Shown here piece by piece: positions 8,052 to 15,860 of a DNA stretch of 64,000 nucleotides. The notes under the pieces are model-generated. The model searched no databases, was not told the origin of the DNA, and saw only the letters and a program-made list of their open reading frames with translations. How positions within the stretch are numbered: position 1 is the stretch's first letter; each line of letters starts with the position of its first letter. Position numbers and translations under genes: made by a program. This DNA is from Pseudochryseolinea flava (GTDB lineage: Bacteria > Bacteroidota > Bacteroidia > Cytophagales > Cyclobacteriaceae), in assembly GCF_003286915.1 (NCBI RefSeq), contig NZ_QMFY01000015.1:1-64000 (forward strand), in the 5' to 3' direction.

Positions 8052-9977
8052 ATGCGTCAATTGGTTGCCATAATGTTTGCCGACATGGCTGGATACACTG
8101 CTATCATGCAGGAGAATGAACAGCTCGCTCGGGTTAAACGCAAACGGTTTAAAGAGGTGTTGGATGAATCCGTACTGGCTTTTCAAGGAAGGATACACCA
8201 AAACTATGGCGATGGTTCGTTGATTATTTTTAACAGTGCTATTCAAGCTGTTCTTTGCAGCATTGCCATTCAAACCCGGCTGCAGGAATCACCTCGCGTT
8301 GATGTTCGTATTGGTGTGCACACGGGCGAGGTAATCATTGAAGATGAAACTATTTACGGCGACGGTGTAAACATCGCCGCACGTGTCGAGTCTACCGCGG
8401 TTCCTGGAAGTATTTTGGTTTCTGAGAAAGTTTTTGATGAAATCAAAAATCAAGAAGCTATTAAAACACATGAGCTTGGCTACTTTGAATACAAGAATGT
8501 AAAGCACCCTGTGCGCGTATTTGCGATAGCCAATAGGGGTATCGTTGTACCAGGCCGCGACTTACTTCAAGGGAAGCTGAAAGCAGGTGGTAATCGGATT
8601 GCGGTACTTCCATTCGTCAATATGAGTGCTGATCCAGAGAATGAATATTTCAGCGATGGCATTACGGAAGAACTACTTAATGCATTGGTGAAGATCGATA
8701 ATATACAAGTTACGTCACGCACTTCGTCATTCTACTTTAAAGGAAAAAATATCGACATCCGCGACATCGGCATCCAATTGAACGTGGATAAAATTCTTGA
8801 AGGGAGTGTTCGGAAAGCAGGCAACAGGGTACGCGTGACAGCGCAGTTGATTAATGCCGCCGATGGATATCATATTTGGAGTGAAAACTATGACCGTGAT
8901 TTGCACGACATTTTCGCTTTGCAAGATGAAATCAGTATGATGATTGCCAATAAATGCAGGGAAAATCTCTCAACCATCGACCAAGTTAAAGTTCGCCCGG
9001 CGTCACCTGTGCATGGCGTCGAGGCTTATACCGCTTATCTACGTGGATTACACTATTGGAATAAGGTTAACCCTGCAGATGCACGACAAGCCATTGTTTG
9101 TTTTCAAGATGCCGTTAGACTCGAACCCGACTATGCGCAGGCTCATGCCATGATCGCCATTGTGTTCGGTTACCTGGGCTCGACTGGGCAAATGCAATCA
9201 GCAGATGCGTTCAATCATGTGCATCGTCATGCAGACCTCGCGTTGCGTATAGATCCACAACTTCCAGATGGCCACATCGCAAAAGGAACAGCTTATCTCA
9301 TGTACGATTGGCATTGGAAAGCAGCCCACGATGCGTTGCACAAAGCGATCGCACTGAATCCTGCAGCGATCACGGCTTATAATCAACTCGCATTCTATTA
9401 TGTGATCATTGGCGACAAACAAAAGGCCTTGGAGGTCATGGAAACTGCATCGCAGCTAGACCCGCTTTCGCCGTTTGTAAACCATCAGCTCGCCAATATG
9501 TATGTACTGGTCGAACGTTACGACGAGGCTATAGAACGCGCTGAGAAGTTGCTTGAAATTAATCCAACGATGCGGGCTGCACTCGATCTGAAAGGATGGG
9601 CGCTGGTCATGAAAGGACAATTTGATAAAGCGTTGCCGATCTTTCAAGAAGTACATCGCCTCGTCAATCATCCATTGAAAGCATTGATGGGCCTCGGTTA
9701 CTGTTACGCGCTGATGGGCGAGCGCGATAAAGCGATGGACTGCGTCCATAAAATAGAACAGCGACAACGCGAAGAACCAGATGCTGTTTTAGATGGTGAC
9801 CTGATCGGGATTTGGTACGGTCTTGGCGACTATGATAAAGTGTTTCACTACATCAATGAATGCATTCGAAAAAGGATATCACCGCCAACTTTTTTCTTAG
9901 AGTATCCACCTTTTAAGTCCCTGAAAAATGATCCGCGTTACGAAGAAGTAAAGCGCAAAATCATGGGGCCGAATTGA
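8052..9977 (+). CDS. Class III nucleotide cyclase-like domain fused to TolB-like and TPR domains
   Basis: This protein has 641 residues in three parts. Residues 1-150 form a class III cyclase homology domain with metal-binding D11 (FADMAGYT) and D54 (YGDGSL) and with the D104, N107, R111 signature (YGDGVNIAAR). Residues 185-300 form a TolB-like/FlgO-like domain (IAVLPFVNMSADPENEYFSDG). Residues 320-640 hold several tetratricopeptide repeats. No membrane segment or signal peptide is seen. In my hand alignment the purine-selecting Lys of true adenylate cyclases falls on Gln50, so cAMP synthesis is doubtful. The gene is preceded by 130 non-coding bases and stands alone. Confidence 0.85.
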   Translation: MRQLVAIMFADMAGYTAIMQENEQLARVKRKRFKEVLDESVLAFQGRIHQNYGDGSLIIFNSAIQAVLCSIAIQTRLQESPRVDVRIGVHTGEVIIEDETIYGDGVNIAARVESTAVPGSILVSEKVFDEIKNQEAIKTHELGYFEYKNVKHPVRVFAIANRGIVVPGRDLLQGKLKAGGNRIAVLPFVNMSADPENEYFSDGITEELLNALVKIDNIQVTSRTSSFYFKGKNIDIRDIGIQLNVDKILEGSVRKAGNRVRVTAQLINAADGYHIWSENYDRDLHDIFALQDEISMMIANKCRENLSTIDQVKVRPASPVHGVEAYTAYLRGLHYWNKVNPADARQAIVCFQDAVRLEPDYAQAHAMIAIVFGYLGSTGQMQSADAFNHVHRHADLALRIDPQLPDGHIAKGTAYLMYDWHWKAAHDALHKAIALNPAAITAYNQLAFYYVIIGDKQKALEVMETASQLDPLSPFVNHQLANMYVLVERYDEAIERAEKLLEINPTMRAALDLKGWALVMKGQFDKALPIFQEVHRLVNHPLKALMGLGYCYALMGERDKAMDCVHKIEQRQREEPDAVLDGDLIGIWYGLGDYDKVFHYINECIRKRISPPTFFLEYPPFKSLKNDPRYEEVKRKIMGPN

Positions 9978-9983
9978 CGACTA

Positions 9984-10262
9984 TCATTGTCGTTCGTCAA
10001 TCCATGTCTTCAAGATTTTTCGCTCCGTTTCATTTAAAGTAATTTCATCTCCCTTCGGCATTCGCTTCAATGTAAAAACTTGAAACTTAATTTTTCTCGC
10101 GTGGCGCGCCATGTTCTCAGTCGTGAATACCATGCGTGGATTCTGTTTCCGATGACACACATTGCATTTCTGTTGAAGAATGACAAATGCTTTCTCTTTC
10201 ATGTCTTTGTCGGGCGTGTAAATGATCGATAGCACTACCGTTGCGACGACTAGTATTTTCAT
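9984..10262 (-). CDS. Small single-heme c-type cytochrome-like protein
   Basis: This 92-residue protein begins with a hydrophobic signal or anchor (MKILVVATVVLSIIYT) and carries one heme c attachment motif, CNVCH, near residue 34. Several Met and His residues downstream could supply the distal ligand. Such haem-binding-domain proteins sit in the periplasm. ATG 10262 is chosen because the longer frame overlaps the upstream gene. That gene, for a DUF1772 membrane protein, ends 8 bases before this start, so the two are probably cotranscribed. Confidence 0.75.
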   Translation of the reverse strand: MKILVVATVVLSIIYTPDKDMKEKAFVILQQKCNVCHRKQNPRMVFTTENMARHARKIKFQVFTLKRMPKGDEITLNETERKILKTWIDERQ

Positions 10263-10270
10263 AGCTGATG

Positions 10271-10765
10271 TTAATTTTTGTCTCGTAAACATGCGATGAT
10301 CACCAAAGCAAGCGTGGCAATGCTGCAATAGGTACGGATGGTGTTCAGAAAATTCCAGCGTGACTCGAACGAGATACGTTGTTCCGCAATTTGTGATAAG
10401 CTAGCCGAATCGACATCGAAAGCAGCAAGGGATTCGTTCATCGGAACATTGCCGGCAACCGTTGTCCCAAATACGCCAAGAAAATAGAGCACTGTAGCAC
10501 CAACAAGCAAGTAGAATTTTGGGATGTCATTTCCATAGTTAGTCCATGTTGCCAATGGAAGCAATACGAGTGAACCCATGAATGAAATAAAGAACATGGG
10601 GTTCAGGATTGCCTTATTCATCGCTTGAAAAGCCAGAACATATTCTCTGTCAGCCAACTTATGAAGTCCGGGCGTCACCGATATTGTCCAACTGTAGAAC
10701 AATCCGGCAACAAGTCCTGTAGCAAGTGCTGTGGCAAAGAGGAATGCTTGCGATAATTTGATCAT
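10271..10765 (-). CDS. DUF1772 (anthrone oxygenase-like) membrane protein
   Basis: This 164-residue protein has four predicted membrane helices. Family features are GLFYSWTISVTPGLHKL after the first helix, FQAMNKAILNPMF, the conserved GNVPMNE after the third helix, and ESRWNFLNTIRTY before the last. DUF1772 is related to fungal anthrone oxygenases, but bacterial members lack a known reaction. ATG 10765 is preferred over the TTG six codons upstream. It leads the two-gene unit with the small cytochrome. Confidence 0.8.
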   Translation of the reverse strand: MIKLSQAFLFATALATGLVAGLFYSWTISVTPGLHKLADREYVLAFQAMNKAILNPMFFISFMGSLVLLPLATWTNYGNDIPKFYLLVGATVLYFLGVFGTTVAGNVPMNESLAAFDVDSASLSQIAEQRISFESRWNFLNTIRTYCSIATLALVIIACLRDKN

Positions 10766-10898
10766 GCTGTTAATTTTACTCAAAGCTATCGCGGAGTAAG
10801 CTTGTGTAATTGGATAAAACCGACAGCAGGGAAGAAAGGGTGATGTAGGTTTGGTCCGCAGTTATGATTATTTTCGCCAGTCGATAGTTTGTTTGTAT

Positions 10899-11222
10899 AT
10901 GCCCTCTACCCAAGAATTATACCTGGTAATTCTTTATGACCACTCAACGTCTTTGCCCGCTGCGCAAATTCCATTTCAGGATTTTCAGAAATTGAGTATC
11001 GATTTTGTAGATGATGTAGCGTTACTACTGCCCTTGATAAGGCAGCGTGTACCCAATGCTTTCGTCATCTATAAGCGGCCTGAAGATGATGAGGTCATGA
11101 CGCGGGTGAAATATCTTCGAAGTTTGCTCCACATTGATGAAGTACCAATTATGGTACTCGACGCGAATCCGAGTCGCGAAGATGTTGAAAACTTGTTGAG
11201 CGTACTAACAACCAACAGCTGA
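10899..11222 (+). CDS. Small protein of receiver-like size, no phosphoacceptor visible
   Basis: This 107-residue protein starts at ATG 10899; an in-frame TTG at 10851 adds an unconvincing stretch. The order of predicted strands and helices resembles a CheY-like fold (strand ILYD, helix LLPLIRQRVP, strand NAFVIYKRP, strand VPIMVLDA, helix EDVENLLSVL). The position expected to hold the phosphorylated Asp is Tyr or Lys. I do not recognise a family. A full receiver gene follows after 154 bases. It may be a degenerate receiver; this is a structural guess. Confidence 0.6.
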   Translation: MPSTQELYLVILYDHSTSLPAAQIPFQDFQKLSIDFVDDVALLLPLIRQRVPNAFVIYKRPEDDEVMTRVKYLRSLLHIDEVPIMVLDANPSREDVENLLSVLTTNS

Positions 11223-11376
11223 GTGGTTTGCTTTGGGGATTTTATACCACAATACATTTTATCTTATAAGGTTATTAAAGGAATTTCGAATTGTTTACTT
11301 TGCGGGTTTAAACATCATAATTACAGTTGGTGTTTAATGAGATAGGGAACGTAATCAATTCAGAAAATTAAGTGGC

Positions 11377-11826
11377 ATGCAGACGCTGAACCAAGAAGCA
11401 ACACATGTGATGTTAGCTGATGATGATGAAGATGACTATTACGTGTTTTCGCTAGCGGTAGCGGAGGTACCGGTAAAAGTATTGCTTACTCGTGCAGAGG
11501 ATGGCGAAAAGCTTATGCGCTTGTTAGACGAAAAGCTCCCTGACATTTTGTTTCTCGATCTGCAAATGCCGATTAAAGATGGGCACGCATGTCTTCGCGA
11601 AATCCGTGCTGATAAACGATTTGACAAGTTGCCAATCGTCATCTACAGCTCTTTGGAAGATCTTAAAAATATAGAGATGTGTTATCGCGAAGGCGCTAAC
11701 CTGTATTCGATAAAGCCATCATCGCTGGGCGATCTTACCGCTATTCTCGAACGCATCTTGCTCGTCGACTGGAAGAAGATGTTGTATTTTCCGACGTTCT
11801 CCCAGTTTGTCGTCCGAGCATCTTGA
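11377..11826 (+). CDS. Single-domain response regulator (CheY-like)
   Basis: This 149-residue protein is made of one receiver domain with the acidic pocket DDDEDD at residues 15-20, phosphoacceptor D61 (LFLDLQMP), Ser at 91-92 in place of the Thr/Ser switch, and K113 in SIKPSS. No output domain follows, so it should pass the signal on by protein contact or phosphotransfer. No kinase gene is directly adjacent. It meets the acetolactate decarboxylase gene tail to tail with one base between. Confidence 0.88.
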   Translation: MQTLNQEATHVMLADDDEDDYYVFSLAVAEVPVKVLLTRAEDGEKLMRLLDEKLPDILFLDLQMPIKDGHACLREIRADKRFDKLPIVIYSSLEDLKNIEMCYREGANLYSIKPSSLGDLTAILERILLVDWKKMLYFPTFSQFVVRAS

Positions 11827-11827
11827 C

Positions 11828-12556
11828 CTACTTTTTAGTTGTATTAAGATCGATATGCTTAATGCTTTCGCGTGATGGTAAATGAATTGTCGCAGCTTGT
11901 GCGTAGTCGATTTGAATTTCCATCATGCGTAGTACAGCTGCCTTCAAATGACCCCCGGTTTCTCGCGCTTCATCAATGAAATGAAAGTGGTAAGCAGGGC
12001 TGTTCAACACTTCCGCCGACTTTGGTGTAAAAAATCCCACAATGGTACCGCGAATGTTCTCTTTTGTAAAAACCGTCTCAGTAATATCTGTAATTGGTTT
12101 GTATGGCTTTTGTTGTTCTTCGAACGACCGGAATATCGCGTGGTCGAACGTGGCATCCACGCGAATGGCCGAGAACGCATTTACATCGATAATTTTGCTA
12201 AGGTAATTTTGTAATTCTTCCAGTGTGATAGGCTTGTCGAATCGAACAGTCGTGTCGGGAACAAACTGCTTGAGGGCGGCAAAGGCAAGTTGATCGTCAC
12301 TCTTTAGTTGTTCTACTTTTCCACTCGCAGGAATCTTGTAAAACTTCCCGTCAAGCACCACAACTTCACTCTTCAGTTTCTCTTCGCTGCCGAGTCCAAA
12401 ATTGGCAAGTCCCTTCACCCAAGATACAGGGCTAACACCATCGAATTGACCTTCATGAATGGCATGGTTGAGCGAAACGTAGTGTATAGCTTCGTCAGGT
12501 TGTCCTATTGTTCTGAATACGATAAAAATGAGCAGGGTGGTAAGAAATGTTTTCAT
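11828..12556 (-). CDS. budA: Alpha-acetolactate decarboxylase with signal peptide
   Basis: This 242-residue enzyme converts alpha-acetolactate to acetoin and CO2. The zinc ligands H190, H192 and H203 sit in HFHFIDEARETGGH with the same spacing as in the known Brevibacillus enzyme, and E64, R132 (AIRVDATF) and GTIVGFFTP also match the family. Residues 1-18 form a signal peptide (MKTFLTTLLIFIVFRTIG), so the enzyme is exported, as in some Firmicutes. No acetolactate synthase or butanediol dehydrogenase gene is nearby. ATG 12556 is chosen over a longer frame lacking a sensible n-region. A terminator hairpin of the upstream gene lies only 29 bases before this start. Confidence 0.9.
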   Translation of the reverse strand: MKTFLTTLLIFIVFRTIGQPDEAIHYVSLNHAIHEGQFDGVSPVSWVKGLANFGLGSEEKLKSEVVVLDGKFYKIPASGKVEQLKSDDQLAFAALKQFVPDTTVRFDKPITLEELQNYLSKIIDVNAFSAIRVDATFDHAIFRSFEEQQKPYKPITDITETVFTKENIRGTIVGFFTPKSAEVLNSPAYHFHFIDEARETGGHLKAAVLRMMEIQIDYAQAATIHLPSRESIKHIDLNTTKK

Positions 12557-12584
12557 AAAATTGGGTTGTTTAAAAACAATAAAA

Positions 12585-12607
12585 GAGGCTGGATTCAATC
12601 CAGCCTC
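12585..12607 (-). terminator. Rho-independent terminator of the PepSY-like gene
   Basis: GAGGCTGGATT at 12585-12595 is perfectly complementary to AATCCAGCCTC at 12597-12607. On the minus strand it is followed by TTTTATTGTTTTT. It ends transcripts of the gene at 12634-12984 and lies directly before the acetolactate decarboxylase start, so that gene depends on readthrough or on a promoter inside the 29-base gap. Confidence 0.85.
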
Positions 12608-12633
12608 CGTAATAATTATGCTTAGGCCTAACG

Positions 12634-12984
12634 TTACTTCTTATCTTTTTCTTTCACCACATTGCCCTGCGCATCAAACTTCACTTTCTTGGTTTCGTTA
12701 CCTTTTTTCAATTCTACTGCGTAGAAAGTTTTTCCTTCTTTCTCTTTTCTCCAAGCTTTGTTAGCTGTCCAGCCCGAGTAGCTTGTACCTTGGAGTTGTG
12801 TTGAGATTGCTGCAGGAAGGTCACCAATTGCGATCACTTCTTTTTCGCCCCATTCATCGCCTTGTTGTGTATTGTATGATGAAGAAGGTTGTGTTGCTGG
12901 TGACTGTGTTGATGTTGTGTCTTGAGCGTTAACTGCTACGACTGCTCCAAACATGAAGCAAAATGCGACCAATAATTTTTTCAT
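12634..12984 (-). CDS. Small periplasmic PepSY-like protein
   Basis: This 116-residue protein has a clear signal peptide (MKKLLVAFCFMFGAVVAVNA). A Ser/Thr/Gln-rich linker follows, then one beta-rich domain with the pattern of the PepSY-like/BLIP-like repeats common in Bacteroidota (IGDLPAAISTQLQGTSYSGW, FYAVELKKGNETKKVKFDAQ). The function of these small exported proteins is not known. ATG 12984 is preferred to the TTG four codons upstream. A strong terminator follows. Confidence 0.75.
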   Translation of the reverse strand: MKKLLVAFCFMFGAVVAVNAQDTTSTQSPATQPSSSYNTQQGDEWGEKEVIAIGDLPAAISTQLQGTSYSGWTANKAWRKEKEGKTFYAVELKKGNETKKVKFDAQGNVVKEKDKK

Positions 12985-13311
12985 AACTGTAATCAATTTT
13001 TAAGGTTTATTAATTTCTACTCACATCCATATAATCAAATGCCCGCGTCTACAGCTGTTGGGTTTATCGGTTGTCGCGGCTTTACACGAATTAAGTTTCG
13101 ATGATTTTGACAAATTTTAAAGCTGATGGGTTGTTGTAATGTCGATTACGTCAATAGCAATTGGGTAAAACTGTTGATGTGAGGTGTAGAAGAATTCAAC
13201 AACTCTTGGTCTACACGCGCATGATCTCTTACCGTTCTTGATCGCGCTCGCCGTGATGTTTGTTTCGGATGTCCTGTTTTGAAGAACGATTTCAATCTTG
13301 TAATTTTTCAC
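12985..13311. other. Intergenic region with divergent promoters
   Basis: These 327 bases separate the minus-strand PepSY-like gene from the plus-strand fucosidase. Open frames here are short antisense extensions of the fucosidase region without protein character. The only element I can point to is a possible promoter at 13277-13308. Confidence 0.5.
13277..13308 (+). promoter_or_regulatory. Possible Bacteroidota-type promoter of the GH29 gene
   Basis: TTTTG at 13277-13281 and TAATTTTT at 13301-13308 are 19 bases apart, resembling the Bacteroidota pattern TTTG-N19-TAnnTTTG. The ATG at 13312 is only three bases further, so the transcript would have almost no leader. The match is degenerate. Confidence 0.3.
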
Positions 13312-14757
13312 ATGGTCAAGTCCCAGCTTACAATCGCCTCGATGGTGGTGTCGCTTTTCGCCTGCACAAAGGAAGTGTCGCCCCCTGCACCGGTTAATCC
13401 GATTCCCACCGCGGCGCAACTTGCGTGGCACGAAATGGAAACCAATGCGTTTATCCATTTTACCATTAATACATTCACAGACAAAGAGTGGGGCTATGGT
13501 GACGAATCGCCCGCGTTGTTCAATCCGTCTCAACTTAACGCGGACCAATGGGTTACGACGTTGAAGGAGGCAGGCTTTAAGGGTATCATCTTGACCACGA
13601 AACATCACGATGGCTTTTGTCTGTGGCCATCAAAATTCAACGAGCACAATGTAAAGAATAGTCCCTATAAGAATGGTGAAGGTGACTTGGTGAAAGAAGT
13701 TTCGGATGCGTGTAAACGTCATGACTTAAAATTTGGAATCTATATGTCACCGTGGGATCGGAATCACCCTCAGTATGGAACGCCAGCCTATGTTCAATAC
13801 TACCGAAATCAGCTTCATGAATTGTTTACCCAGTACGGTCCCGTGTTTGAAATGTGGTTCGACGGTGCGAATGGTGGCGATGGTTTTTACGGTGGAACAA
13901 AGGAGACGCGTCGAATTCAAGGTGCGACCTATTATGATTGGCCTACGACACTCAGACAGGTTGAGAAACTCGAACCCAATGTTATTTTTTTTAGTGATGC
14001 TGGACCAGGAGTACGATGGGTTGGAAATGAAAGAGGCGTTGCTGGTGAAACAAATTGGAACACGATCACGCCAGATACCTTGTTCGCTGGCAAGGCGGGA
14101 ATTGAAGACCTGTTACAGCGAGGACATCCCGATGGAACAACATGGATACCTGCAGAGGTAGACGTCTCTATCAGACCGGGATGGTTTTATCATGCGAAAG
14201 AAGATTCCCTTGTCAAGTCGGCTGAAAAACTCTTTGACATATACCTGACTTCTGTCGGTCGAGGGTCGACGTTGTTGTTAAACGTTCCGCCGGATAAACG
14301 TGGTTTAATTCATGAACGCGACATTGCAGTGTTGCGCGCATGGAGAAATATGATCGACAATGCTTTCAAAACGAATCACGCGCGTCATGCGAAAGCCTCT
14401 GCAACTAATGTGAGGGGACAGATGTCGGATTATAACGCCGACAAAATTGTAGATAACAATAAGGAAACATATTGGGCAACCGACGATAACGTGACCGCTG
14501 CCACTGTTGAATTGGAGTTAAATGAACCCGTCATTGTAAAGTTCATTGTGATGCAAGAATTTATTTCGTTAGGACAGCGGGTGAAGAAATTCAAGATTGA
14601 AGCACAACAAAATGGTAGCTGGCAAACGATCGGATCAGGAACTACTATTGGGTACAAGCGAATTTTAGAAGTTGATCATGCGAACACAAAGCATGTACGA
14701 ATCACAATTGAAGCGTCGCGTGCCTGCCCGTTGTTAAGTAATGTGGAAATCTATTAA
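13312..14757 (+). CDS. GH29 alpha-L-fucosidase lipoprotein with F5/8C (CBM32-like) domain
   Basis: This 481-residue protein has a lipoprotein signal ending LFAC (Cys18) and a GH29 barrel with TTKHHDGFCLW, GIYMSPWDRN and FEMWFDGANG, where D184 is the probable nucleophile. It ends with a discoidin-like carbohydrate-binding domain at about residues 355-481 (KIVDNNKETYWATDD). It should release alpha-linked fucose from glycans at the cell surface or in the periplasm. ATG 13312 gives a proper lipoprotein signal, whereas the TTG at 13279 does not. No SusC/SusD pair or other glycosidase lies next to it. Confidence 0.92.
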   Translation: MVKSQLTIASMVVSLFACTKEVSPPAPVNPIPTAAQLAWHEMETNAFIHFTINTFTDKEWGYGDESPALFNPSQLNADQWVTTLKEAGFKGIILTTKHHDGFCLWPSKFNEHNVKNSPYKNGEGDLVKEVSDACKRHDLKFGIYMSPWDRNHPQYGTPAYVQYYRNQLHELFTQYGPVFEMWFDGANGGDGFYGGTKETRRIQGATYYDWPTTLRQVEKLEPNVIFFSDAGPGVRWVGNERGVAGETNWNTITPDTLFAGKAGIEDLLQRGHPDGTTWIPAEVDVSIRPGWFYHAKEDSLVKSAEKLFDIYLTSVGRGSTLLLNVPPDKRGLIHERDIAVLRAWRNMIDNAFKTNHARHAKASATNVRGQMSDYNADKIVDNNKETYWATDDNVTAATVELELNEPVIVKFIVMQEFISLGQRVKKFKIEAQQNGSWQTIGSGTTIGYKRILEVDHANTKHVRITIEASRACPLLSNVEIY

Positions 14758-15048
14758 TCTCCTATTGACACCCCTAGCGTAATTCATCATGCCCGACGTC
14801 GGCTACTTTCAATACCCTTGGGAGGCGATGCACTTAACTTGCTCGTGGTAATTTTTTCAAATTCTCACGGAAAACTTTTTTTCTCAACGGCATGCCGTTC
14901 ATCTTTGATCACTTTCAAAACAAAGCGCGTATTTGTTGAGTGAGGTCAACGTACGTGTTCGGCAAAAATGGGGAGCGCTTGTCATCCAGTCGGGAAGGGA
15001 GCGACTCACCCACCAAGCCAATATTTTCAACCGTTAAAGTTTATTTTC

Positions 15049-15393
15049 ATGGGACACGAAAATTCGCGATTCAAAATTCTAAGTGAGAATGTCGATGGTT
15101 ACATTGGTGTATGTGAGTGTTGTCAACAATTTAATTTCGCATACAAAACCGTATTACTAACTTTTTCGGAGGATGAATTTCATCGATTCTTCGAATGGAT
15201 CATTGCGAACCGTTACACGCCCCAGTATTACGCCCCGTTACACCACGGAAGAACGAGAATGTATTCGAGCCCACATTCCAATTTATTCTTGGTTTATTCC
15301 GACGAAGAGCTTGACGCTGTTACACATCTTTACCAAGAAACGTTGCTCATTTTGGAAGCACAAAAATTGTTACTGTCAAATCGAATGAATTAG
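15049..15393 (+). CDS. Uncharacterised small protein, DUF6686-like
   Basis: This 114-residue soluble protein contains a Cys pair, CECC, near residue 23, followed by NFAYKTVLLTFSEDEFHRFFEW. The pattern matches small Bacteroidota proteins that I recall as DUF6686, for which no function is known. The Cys residues could bind a metal. The chosen start is ATG 15049; an in-frame start at 14968 adds residues without family character. The broken glyoxalase gene follows 7 bases after its stop. Confidence 0.65.
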   Translation: MGHENSRFKILSENVDGYIGVCECCQQFNFAYKTVLLTFSEDEFHRFFEWIIANRYTPQYYAPLHHGRTRMYSSPHSNLFLVYSDEELDAVTHLYQETLLILEAQKLLLSNRMN

Positions 15394-15400
15394 TGCAGTT

Positions 15401-15792
15401 ATGATTCTCAAACTTGTTCCGCAATTGCCATCGCTTGACTTCGATCGGACGATTCGGTCGTACACAGAAAAATTAAAGTTCACATTGAATCATCGCTATC
15501 ATCGCTGTTAATCATGTCGAACGCCGATCTCGAGTTGCACTTTTGGCTTTGTCATGGTTCCGCCATCCCGCAGTCGTCAAGCATCTACATTCGTGTTGCA
15601 GATATTGAAACACACTACGAGGATCATGAGCGTTTTGGAATTGTGCACCCCAAGGCCACCTTAGAAGACAGGCCGTGGGGAATGAAGGAATTCGCATCGG
15701 TTGACCCTGACGGAAACCTTCTGAAATATGGGCAATCATCGTCAGTGCCTAGTTACTTTAGAATACTTCTAAATATAAGTTTGGCCATATAA
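15401..15792 (+). pseudogene. Frameshifted glyoxalase/bleomycin-resistance (VOC) family gene
   Basis: From ATG 15401 the first frame encodes the start of a VOC protein (MILKLVPQLPSLDFDRTIRS, then YTEKLKFTLNHRY) and hits TAA at 15509-15511. The second half continues in the -1 frame from about 15499 as SSLLIMSNADLELHFW, then VADIETHYEDHERFG and FASVDPDGNLLKYGQ. Joined, the halves give one normal bleomycin-resistance-like domain of about 130 residues. One base appears to be missing near 15497-15500. It is either a recent pseudogene or a sequencing error; the second half alone (ATG 15514) would lack the first beta-alpha-beta unit. Confidence 0.75.
15757..15773. promoter_or_regulatory. Palindromic operator candidate, copy 1
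   Basis: TTTAGAATACTTCTAAA is a perfect inverted repeat (TTTAGAA, 3 bases, TTCTAAA). It lies inside the end of the glyoxalase remnant, exactly 60 bases upstream of copy 2 and 88 bases before the LuxR-type regulator. Confidence 0.55.
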
Positions 15793-15816
15793 TCCAATTT
15801 CGCATATTTGTGATTA

Positions 15817-15833
15817 TTTAGAATTTTTCTAAA
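15817..15833. promoter_or_regulatory. Palindromic operator candidate, copy 2
   Basis: TTTAGAATTTTTCTAAA is a perfect inverted repeat with the same arms as copy 1. Over 19 bases the two copies differ at two central positions only. It ends 27 bases before the GTG start of the response regulator and may serve autoregulation. Confidence 0.55.
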
Positions 15834-15860
15834 TAAATAATTGGATAAAGAGGCTAAAAG

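Noticed and set aside
12585-12607. Terminator for the plus strand
   Set aside because: The T tract follows the stem only on the minus strand, and no plus-strand gene ends there.
13117-13608. A 163-codon minus-strand frame before and into the fucosidase gene
   Set aside because: It is antisense to the clear GH29 coding sequence and its protein is rich in Arg, Cys and His with no family.
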